Shown one piece after another: positions 1 through 4,543 of a DNA stretch of 8,394 bases. Each line of letters starts with the position of its first letter. Within the stretch, counting starts at the first letter, position 1. Position numbers and translations under genes: made by a program. A model generated the notes under the pieces. That model was not told the DNA's origin, searched no databases, and saw nothing but the letters and a program-made list of their open reading frames with translations. Source of the DNA: Bacteroidales bacterium (GTDB lineage Bacteria > Bacteroidota > Bacteroidia > Bacteroidales > Muribaculaceae); assembly GCA_004552395.1 (NCBI GenBank), contig SFOK01000082.1, forward strand, positions 1 to 8,394, in the 5' to 3' direction.

Positions 1-82
1 GCGATTGAGCATAGCGGGCTATGTGATTGAGCCACAGCGCCGAATATGGCGTGCTGATGCGAGTCCTTTTGCTTTTTTGCAT
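1..82 (-). CDS. Possible N-terminal fragment of an unidentified gene, cut by the window edge
   Basis: Reading leftward on the minus strand from an ATG at 82-80, the frame stays open for 27 codons to the edge of the window. The peptide begins MQKSKRTRISTPYSALWLNH, basic at first and then more hydrophobic. I recognise no family. Support is limited: the ATG follows a purine-rich stretch (AAGCAAAGAAGAA), and a one-mismatch Bacteroidetes -7 box (AATATTTG) lies about 27 bp upstream at 116-109. An open frame of this length is not significant by itself, so it may be chance. If real, it is a separate gene downstream of the DUF4465 lipoprotein, on the same strand and about 200 bp away. Confidence 0.25.
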   Translation of the reverse strand, partial: MQKSKRTRISTPYSALWLNHIARYAQS

Positions 83-257
83 TTCTTCTTTGCTTAAGTG
101 TACGTTTACAAATATTCAGAACAGACTCTGATTTTAGTTTAAATTTCTTTCGGTTCGGCGCCTTTCCGGTGAATTTCTTCGAGTTTCATCAGTCACGATG
201 CCCGCATCGCTCCTTCTTCAACTCGGGGAAATTCCCTCGAAAACTCGCCGCCCTGCC

Positions 258-277
258 GTTGCCAAATTTTGTGCAAC
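258..277 (-). other. Short inverted repeat just after the DUF4465 stop codon
   Basis: GTTGC at 258-262 pairs with GCAAC at 273-277, with an AT-rich 10-base interval. It begins 6 bp beyond the lipoprotein stop codon in the direction of transcription. No T run follows on the minus strand, so it is not a convincing intrinsic terminator. It could be a 3'-end stabilising hairpin or chance. Confidence 0.25.
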
Positions 278-283
278 GCGCTC

Positions 284-1084
284 TTATTTGCCGGGGAGGA
301 CGGCGCGTATCGAGAGGCAGTCGAGCGCGAAGTAGGAGGGTGTGTTCATGCCCCACTGGCCTGAGTCGCTCGATTCCATGGTGAAATAGAGGTCGGTGAC
401 TTCACCGAGGCCTGAGAGGCTGAATAGCTCCCAGCTGTCGGCTATCTCGCATGCGCCGTCGGCGCCGGGACGGGCAAGACGGTATTCGGTGGTGACTTCG
501 GAGCCGTCCTCTTTCACGCCGTGGGCCACGAGTGTGAAGTAATCATCGGCGCCGAATTTCTTGCTCCAGGCCGAGCCGTCGAGCATGGTATAGTAAGCGT
601 AGGCGGTGTTGGTGACATAGACGCTCTGCGGGTGGAATTTATAGTGGGTGCCTGTCTCGGAATCGGAATAGAATATGCGGCAGCTGCGCTCGGCCAGAGG
701 TGTGTCGGCTGTCTCCTGTGTGTTCCAGTAGCCCACGATGTAAGGTGTGCCTTTCCCGGCCATGCCGCCGCCGGTCATGATCTGGAACTGATGGTCGAGC
801 CAGTTCTCCTGCACTTCGGTGGAGGCTATGCGGGCCGGGGTGAAACCGTTCCAGACGAGGCCCCAGTCGCCGATCTCGCCGGTGTGGCTGAAGACCATAT
901 ACTGCGAGGCGAAGGGGGAGTTTTTGTCCAAGCCTTCCCAGACACCGTCGGAGTCGTAGGAGATCTGGGTCTGAGCCAGATTGAGTGTGATGTTGAGTTC
1001 GTCGTCGTCGTCGTGGCATGCGGTGAGGGCGACGCTCATAAGCGCGCCGGCTGCCAGGAGTTTGAGTGAGTGAGTGAATTTCAT
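284..1084 (-). CDS. DUF4465 domain surface-exposed lipoprotein
   Basis: A 266-residue protein. Residues 1-22 form a lipoprotein signal peptide (basic start, hydrophobic core LLAAGALMSVALTA) with the lipidated cysteine at Cys23. The HDDDDE that follows resembles the acidic export signal placing Bacteroidetes lipoproteins on the outer face of the outer membrane. The rest matches DUF4465: VTNTAYAYYTMLDGS (157-171), KKFGADDYFTLVAHG (175-189), a TTEYRLA strand (198-204) and the C-terminal SSDSGQWGMNTPSYFALD (238-255). The family is Bacteroidetes-enriched; I recall some members in cobalamin-uptake loci, but no transporter is visible here, so the ligand is unknown. The start at 1084 is chosen because the signal peptide begins there; the longer open frame upstream is antisense-like junk over the kinase gene. 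It lies 35 bp after the ROK kinase and is probably co-transcribed with it. Short repeats in the signal region ((ACTC)3 and (GAC)4) are unusual. Confidence 0.88.
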   Translation of the reverse strand: MKFTHSLKLLAAGALMSVALTACHDDDDELNITLNLAQTQISYDSDGVWEGLDKNSPFASQYMVFSHTGEIGDWGLVWNGFTPARIASTEVQENWLDHQFQIMTGGGMAGKGTPYIVGYWNTQETADTPLAERSCRIFYSDSETGTHYKFHPQSVYVTNTAYAYYTMLDGSAWSKKFGADDYFTLVAHGVKEDGSEVTTEYRLARPGADGACEIADSWELFSLSGLGEVTDLYFTMESSDSGQWGMNTPSYFALDCLSIRAVLPGK

Positions 1085-1119
1085 AAAAATAATATACGGG
1101 TTTCTGTGATTTTGGTAGT

Positions 1120-2097
1120 CTAAACTTCCGAGGCTATGCAGAGGGGTAGGGACGCGGCGCCGAGAATGGAGGCCACGCTTTCGTTGAGGATCGATTGGGT
1201 TATGGTGACCCGGCCGCGGTAGAGGAAGAGCGCGTGGCGCTCGAAGGACTCGCGCATCGGCTTGAGCAACAGCTCGCCGGCGTTGGCCACACCGCCGAAT
1301 ATGATTATGGCTTCGGGGTCGGAGAAAGAGGCGAATGACGCCGCCGCCTCGCCCAGACATTCGCCCGTGAAGCGGAATGTGCGCTGCGCTATCTCGTCGC
1401 CGCGTCCGGCGGCTATGGCTATGTCGCGGCATGAGAAGTCGGTCATATCGCGCAGCTCCGAGGGTATATGGGGGTGCTTGTTCAGCATCAGTTTGGCTGT
1501 GTGTACTATACCGCCGGCTGCGGCCACAGTCTCGAGACATCCTTTGCGGCCGCACGAGCAGTCGCGGTCAGCGGCGAAGTGGAACGGCATGTGGCCGAGT
1601 TCGCCGGCGAAACCGCGCGCGCCGTTGAGCAGCCTGCCGTTGCAGACTATTCCGCTTCCCACGCCGGTGCCGAGCGTCAGCTCAATGAAGTCGCGGACAC
1701 CGCGTGCGGCGCCGTAGGCCATCTCGCCCAGCGCGGCCGTGTTGGCGTCGTTGGCCACGCGGGTAGGGTAACCCGAATGGCGCTCTATGAGCTGAGCCAG
1801 CGGCACGGGGAAAGGCCACGGCAGGTTGGTGGCTTTCTCGATGTAGCCGGTAGAGAAGTTGGCCGCGGGAGCTCCCACGCCTATGCCGATGATGTCGTCG
1901 GCTTCGCCGGTGTCATCAATGAGCGCGCGTATCTTGGCCGAGAGCGCTTTGGCGAAATCTTCCGCCGAAGGGTAAGAGGCTGTCTTGAAGCTGCGCTGCC
2001 CGAGAATTTTGCCTTTTGCGTCGACTATAGCGTAGACGGTGTTTGTGCCGCCCATGTCCACGCCTATAGTTTTTCTGTTGGTATTGTCCTTTGCCAT
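1120..2097 (-). CDS. ROK-family sugar kinase (glucokinase-like)
   Basis: A 325-residue cytoplasmic kinase of the ROK family, which transfers phosphate from ATP to the 6-hydroxyl of glucose or a related hexose or N-acetylhexosamine. The N-terminal phosphate-binding motif is IGVDMGGTNT (11-20). The catalytic aspartate is expected at Asp117 in VANDANTAALGE. LGTGVGSGIV (142-151) is the second nucleotide-binding loop. The ROK signature runs from GARGFAGELGH (159-169) to CSCGRKGCLE (180-189); it supplies the zinc ligands His169, Cys180, Cys182 and Cys187 and the sugar-binding Glu166. IIIFGGV (264-270) is the adenosine motif. There is no N-terminal helix-turn-helix, so this is a kinase and not a ROK repressor. 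Length is normal. The start is supported by a promoter about 20 bp upstream. It leads a two-gene unit with the DUF4465 lipoprotein. Glucokinase is the likeliest activity, but the sequence alone does not separate glucose from fructose, mannose or GlcNAc. Confidence 0.93.
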   Translation of the reverse strand: MAKDNTNRKTIGVDMGGTNTVYAIVDAKGKILGQRSFKTASYPSAEDFAKALSAKIRALIDDTGEADDIIGIGVGAPAANFSTGYIEKATNLPWPFPVPLAQLIERHSGYPTRVANDANTAALGEMAYGAARGVRDFIELTLGTGVGSGIVCNGRLLNGARGFAGELGHMPFHFAADRDCSCGRKGCLETVAAAGGIVHTAKLMLNKHPHIPSELRDMTDFSCRDIAIAAGRGDEIAQRTFRFTGECLGEAAASFASFSDPEAIIIFGGVANAGELLLKPMRESFERHALFLYRGRVTITQSILNESVASILGAASLPLCIASEV

Positions 2098-2116
2098 GTC
2101 GGGTGATTTTACAGCG

Positions 2117-2148
2117 TAAAGTTACAGATTATTCTCTACATGGGCAAA
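2117..2148 (-). promoter_or_regulatory. Promoter of the ROK kinase-DUF4465 unit
   Basis: Reading on the minus strand: a perfect TTTG -33 element (2148-2145), a 20-nt spacer and TAACTTTA (2124-2117), which matches the Bacteroidetes -7 consensus TAnnTTTG except for the last base. Transcription would begin near 2110, giving a leader of only about 13 nt before the kinase ATG at 2097. Confidence 0.6.
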
Positions 2149-2149
2149 T

Positions 2150-2335
2150 GCGTGTCCCGATGCCCGGGCCGGACAAGTCGGACAAGTCCGCAGCTGCCAG
2201 TGGACCCTGCGGCGATGGGCCTCCGATGGGCCCCCGATGAGGCGTCCGGATACGGCGGGATTGCTGATTTGGGGCTGCAGCGGGCTGCCGCCCTACAGAT
2301 GTGTGGTGTCCTACAAGTAGGTGCAGTCTTTTTTT
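2150..2335. repeat. GC-rich intergenic block of short repeats and hairpins
   Basis: This block sits in the gene-free stretch between the divergent kinase and rimP genes and differs sharply from its AT-rich flanks. It contains two tandem copies of CGGACAAGT (2170-2187), then CGATGGGCCTC, CGATGGGCCCC and the shorter CGATGAGGC in tandem (2213-2243). Further on are GGGC-TGCC-GCCC (2282-2293) and CCTA-CAAG-TAGG (2310-2321) hairpins. No credible coding frame is present. It may be a mosaic of dispersed intergenic repeats of the sort found in Bacteroidales genomes; that is an inference from appearance. Confidence 0.5.
2275..2335 (+). terminator. Terminator-like structure at the end of the GC-rich block
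   Basis: CTGCA (2275-2279) can pair with TGCAG (2322-2326), enclosing two small hairpins (2282-2293 and 2310-2321). TC and seven T residues (2329-2335) follow. This resembles an intrinsic terminator in the plus direction, but no plus-strand gene lies upstream to need one. The same A/T run may simply belong to the AT-rich promoter region to its right. Confidence 0.3.
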
Positions 2336-2366
2336 GATTAGTTACAAAAAATATTTTAAAAATTGC

Positions 2367-2398
2367 TTGACATTGCAAAAAAAATAACCGTAACTTTG
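2367..2398 (+). promoter_or_regulatory. Distal promoter (P1) of the rimP-nusA-infB operon
   Basis: TTG (2367-2369, within CTTGACA), a 21-nt A-rich spacer and a perfect TAnnTTTG element, TAACTTTG (2391-2398). A+T-rich sequence precedes it (2336-2366). Expected transcription start is about 2403-2406, leaving a leader of about 275 nt before the rimP ATG. The stretch TTGACA also resembles a sigma-70 -35 box, but no TATAAT lies at the right distance, so the Bacteroidetes reading is preferred. Confidence 0.65.
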
Positions 2399-2421
2399 GA
2401 GGCGTAAAAGACACCGCAATC

Positions 2422-2445
2422 AGAAGGGTTGAAAAATACTCTTCT
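2422..2445 (+). other. 8-bp stem-loop in the P1 transcript
   Basis: AGAAGGGT (2422-2429) pairs with ACTCTTCT (2438-2445), including one G-U pair, around the 8-base loop TGAAAAAT. It lies about 18 nt downstream of the predicted P1 start, so it would be near the 5' end of that transcript, as in many stable bacterial leaders or small RNAs. Confidence 0.5.
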
Positions 2446-2469
2446 TTACCGACGTGGATGGAAATAGAG

Positions 2470-2494
2470 TTAAAGGAAGTTAAAAAGAATTAAA
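2470..2494. repeat. Three TTAAA motifs phased at exactly 10 bp
   Basis: TTAAA occurs at 2470-2474, 2480-2484 and 2490-2494, in a purine-rich context (GAGTTAAAGGAAGTTAAAAA). Spacing of one helical turn suggests intrinsic curvature or repeated contacts on one DNA face, just upstream of the second promoter's -33 element at 2517. Confidence 0.45.
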
Positions 2495-2519
2495 ATCAGG
2501 ATTCATTGGGCCTGATTTT
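2492..2519 (+). terminator. Attenuator- or terminator-like hairpin between the two rimP promoters
   Basis: AAAATCAGG (2492-2500) and CCTGATTTT (2511-2519) form a perfect 9-bp stem with a 10-base loop. The 3' arm ends in four T residues. It resembles a weak intrinsic terminator for transcripts started at P1. Its right arm overlaps the TTTG (2517-2520) of the second promoter. The short T run makes full termination doubtful. Confidence 0.45.
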
Positions 2520-2550
2520 GCAGCCGATCGGTGGAAAATGATTACCTTTG
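2517..2550 (+). promoter_or_regulatory. Proximal promoter (P2) of the rimP-nusA-infB operon
   Basis: TTTG (2517-2520), a 22-nt spacer and a perfect TAnnTTTG box, TACCTTTG (2543-2550). The spacer is slightly longer than the usual 19-21 nt. The predicted start near 2555-2558 gives a leader of about 125 nt. The phased TTAAA motifs lie immediately upstream. Confidence 0.6.
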
Positions 2551-2664
2551 CAGAGTCGCACAAGTACAGCCCGAGGGGCGGAAGTCTCTGGCGGGCAGCC
2601 GGATGCGCACAAGCTGTAATGGCGCGCGGGAAGTTTCCTGATGGCAGGAGCTCCTGTGTGCACC
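2551..2664 (+). promoter_or_regulatory. Structured 5' leader of rimP
   Basis: A GC-rich transcribed leader. A 7-bp closing stem can form between TGCGCAC (2604-2610) and GTGTGCA (2656-2662). Inside it, TTCCTG (2635-2640) and CAGGAG (2645-2650) make a hairpin with loop ATGG. CTCCTG (2651-2656) could pair with the same CAGGAG, so two folds compete. CGCACAAG occurs twice (2557-2564 and 2606-2613). An unstructured AT-rich stretch (2665-2680) leads into the ATG. It does not match any leader family I can name; a role in operon autoregulation is inference. Confidence 0.4.
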
Positions 2665-2680
2665 TTATTATTGTATTTTT

Positions 2681-3139
2681 ATGACAGACAGACAGGCATT
2701 AAAGAGTTTTGTGGAGAGCCGGCTCGAGGGTAGCCGCTACTTTTTAGTGGACCTCAGAGTCTCGCCCGACAATATCATACAGGTGGAGATAGCCAGTCCG
2801 GAGGGAGTGGATCTCGACGAGTGTGTGGAGCTTTCGCGGGCCATCGAGGCCGCGTTCCCGCGCGACGAGGAGGACTATGAGCTCGAGGTGGGCAGCGCCG
2901 GTCTCACGTCGCCTTTCAAGGTCCCGGCCCAGTACGCCATGAATGTGGGCCGCGATGTGGAGGTGCTCACCGCCGACGGCCGCAAGCTCAAGGGACGGCT
3001 CGCCGCAGCCGATGCCGACGGTTTCACTGTGGAAGTGGCCGAGAAAGTGAAGAAGGAGGGCGCCAAACGTCCGGTGGTGGAGATGCATCCGCTCACTTTC
3101 GCTTACTCCGACGCCAAATCGGTGAAGCTCGATTTCTGA
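2681..3139 (+). CDS. rimP: Ribosome maturation factor RimP
   Basis: A 152-residue protein that binds the free 30S subunit and assists its late assembly. The N-terminal alpha/beta domain (about 1-78) includes the family segment YELEVGSAGLTSPFK (66-80), corresponding to the usual YxLEVSSPGLxRP. The C-terminal SH3-like domain (about 82-152) has DVEVLTADGRKLKGRLAAADADGF (92-115) and ends with FAYSDAKSVKLDF. Length matches the family. The ATG at 2681 follows an AT-rich stretch without a Shine-Dalgarno, as is normal in Bacteroidetes. It is the first gene of the operon, 44 bp before nusA, and its two upstream promoters probably drive all three genes. The order rimP-nusA-infB is conserved across bacteria and supports the call. 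Confidence 0.96.
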   Translation: MTDRQALKSFVESRLEGSRYFLVDLRVSPDNIIQVEIASPEGVDLDECVELSRAIEAAFPRDEEDYELEVGSAGLTSPFKVPAQYAMNVGRDVEVLTADGRKLKGRLAAADADGFTVEVAEKVKKEGAKRPVVEMHPLTFAYSDAKSVKLDF

Positions 3140-3183
3140 ATTGTATAACCCCCAACGAAAAAACAGAACGCTCAACATAGAAA

Positions 3184-4434
3184 ATGGCAAAGAAAGAAGA
3201 AACAGTAAACATGGTGGACCGCTTCGCGGAGTTCAAGGAACTGAAGAACATCGACAAGACCACTATGATAAGTGTGCTCGAGGAGTCTTTCCGCAACGTG
3301 CTTGCGAAGATGTTCGGCACGGACGAGAATTTCGACGTGATCATGAACCCCGACAAGGGCGACTTCGAGATATATCAGAACCTCGAGGTGGTGCCCGACG
3401 GCGAGGTTGAGAACAAGGTGACCCAGATAGGTCTCACCGATGCCCGCGAGATAGATCCCGAGTGCGAGATCGGCGAGGATGTGGCCAAGCAGATCTATTT
3501 CCAGGACTTCGGCCGCCGCGCCATCCTGAACCTGCGCCAGACCCTCCAGTCGAAGATACTCGATCTTCAGAACGATGCCATCTACTCCAAGTTCAAGGAG
3601 CTCGAGGGCGAGATCATCACCGGCGAGGTGCATCAGATCTGGAAGCGCGAGATGCTGCTACTGGACGAGGAGCAGAACGAGCTTCTCATGCCCAAAGAGG
3701 AGCAGATACCTTCAGACTTCTTCCACAAAGGCGACCTGGTGAGAGCCATTGTGAAGCGTGTGGAGAACCCCAACAACAAGCCCAAAGTGATTGTGAGCCG
3801 CACCGACGAGCGTTTCCTGCGCCGCCTGTTCGAGCAGGAGGTGCCCGAGGTCCACGACGGCCTGATCACGATCAAGACCGTGGCCCGCATACCGGGCGAG
3901 CGCGCCAAGATAGCCGTGGAGAGCTACGATGACCGTATCGATCCCGTGGGCGCCTGTGTGGGCGTGCAGGGCAGCCGTATCCGCGGCATTGTGCGCGAGC
4001 TCCGCAATGAGAATATCGATGTGCTCAACTACACATCCAACCCGCAGCTCATGATCCAGCGTGCGCTGAGTCCCGCCAAGGTAAGCTCGATCCGCCTCAA
4101 CGAGGAGGACCGCAAGGCCGAGGTGTTCCTGCACCCCGACGAGGTATCGCTCGCCATCGGTAAGGGCGGCCTCAACATACGTCTGGCCTCCATGCTCACC
4201 GGCTACTCCATCGACGTGTACCGCGACCTCGACGAGGGCGAGGAGGATATCTACCTCGACGAGTTCTCCGACGAGATCGACGCCTGGGTCATCGACGCTC
4301 TCAAGAACCTGGGCCTCGGCACCGCCAAGGCTGTGCTCAACACTCCCAAGGAGCGCATAGTGGAGCTTGCCGACCTCGAGGAAGATACCGTGGATCATGT
4401 GATCGAAATCCTCAAGGCCGAGTTCGAGGACTGA
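3184..4434 (+). CDS. nusA: Transcription elongation/termination factor NusA
   Basis: A 416-residue protein that binds RNA polymerase and nascent RNA, modulating pausing, termination and antitermination. The N-terminal polymerase-binding domain spans about 10-133 (start MVDRFAEFKELKNIDKTTMI). An S1 domain follows (about 138-207: EGEIITGEVHQI, HKGDLVRAIVKRV). KH1 (about 208-285) has the GxxG loop in CVGVQGSRIRGIV (258-270). KH2 (about 286-352) has LAIGKGGLNIRLA (323-335). A short C-terminal helix-hairpin-helix segment (about 366-416) contains LGLGTAKAVL and LADLEEDTVDHVIEIL. It lacks the long tandem acidic-repeat tail of E. coli NusA (495 residues), as expected in Bacteroidetes. The ATG follows CATAGAAA, without a clear Shine-Dalgarno. 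The gene lies 44 bp after rimP and 109 bp before infB. Confidence 0.98.
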   Translation: MAKKEETVNMVDRFAEFKELKNIDKTTMISVLEESFRNVLAKMFGTDENFDVIMNPDKGDFEIYQNLEVVPDGEVENKVTQIGLTDAREIDPECEIGEDVAKQIYFQDFGRRAILNLRQTLQSKILDLQNDAIYSKFKELEGEIITGEVHQIWKREMLLLDEEQNELLMPKEEQIPSDFFHKGDLVRAIVKRVENPNNKPKVIVSRTDERFLRRLFEQEVPEVHDGLITIKTVARIPGERAKIAVESYDDRIDPVGACVGVQGSRIRGIVRELRNENIDVLNYTSNPQLMIQRALSPAKVSSIRLNEEDRKAEVFLHPDEVSLAIGKGGLNIRLASMLTGYSIDVYRDLDEGEEDIYLDEFSDEIDAWVIDALKNLGLGTAKAVLNTPKERIVELADLEEDTVDHVIEILKAEFED

Positions 4435-4491
4435 TCCCCCCGGCCCCTTCCGAGAGTTCTAATTTTATTAAACAAGCTCTAAAAGCCCTAA

Positions 4492-4525
4492 GGCACCGCA
4501 GTAGCCCCGAGGAGGCCGCGGCGCC
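4492..4525 (+). other. Stem-loop in the nusA-infB gap
   Basis: GGCACCGC (4492-4499) pairs with GCGGCGCC (4518-4525) with a single A-C mismatch. An inner GCC/GGC pairing is possible in the 18-base loop. It ends 18 nt before the infB ATG and is followed by an A/T-rich run, not a T tract, so it is not an obvious terminator. It may affect infB translation, or protect mRNA ends after processing. Confidence 0.4.
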
Positions 4526-4543
4526 GAAACCTAAAAATATTTT

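Noticed and set aside
36..78. Plus-strand terminator (CAGCGC/GTGCTG stem followed by T-rich sequence)
   Set aside because: The T-rich run starts about ten bases after the stem and is interrupted by other bases, and no plus-strand gene is visible upstream.
1085..1555. Upstream extension of the DUF4465 frame to an earlier ATG
   Set aside because: The extension overlaps the ROK kinase in another frame and is an Arg/His/Pro-rich shadow. The lipoprotein signal peptide begins at 1084, fixing the start there.
2140..2337. Plus-strand 65-codon frame in the same block
   Set aside because: It consists of the repeat units and hairpins, ends in the T run, has no promoter upstream and resembles no known protein.
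2345..2379. A minus-strand promoter overlapping P1 (TTTG, 22 nt, TATTTTTTG)
   Set aside because: The -7 box needs an extra base between TA and TTTG, and it would give the kinase a leader of about 240 nt. The promoter at 2117-2148 fits the consensus and position better.
2136..2414. Minus-strand frame across the GC-rich intergenic block
   Set aside because: It runs from inside the P1 promoter region into the kinase promoter, with no ribosome-binding context and a shadow-like composition (Pro, Arg, Cys).
2551..2680. A tRNA or other classical RNA gene before rimP
   Set aside because: No cloverleaf, no GGTTCGA-type T arm and no anticodon arm could be found, so it is treated as a leader.
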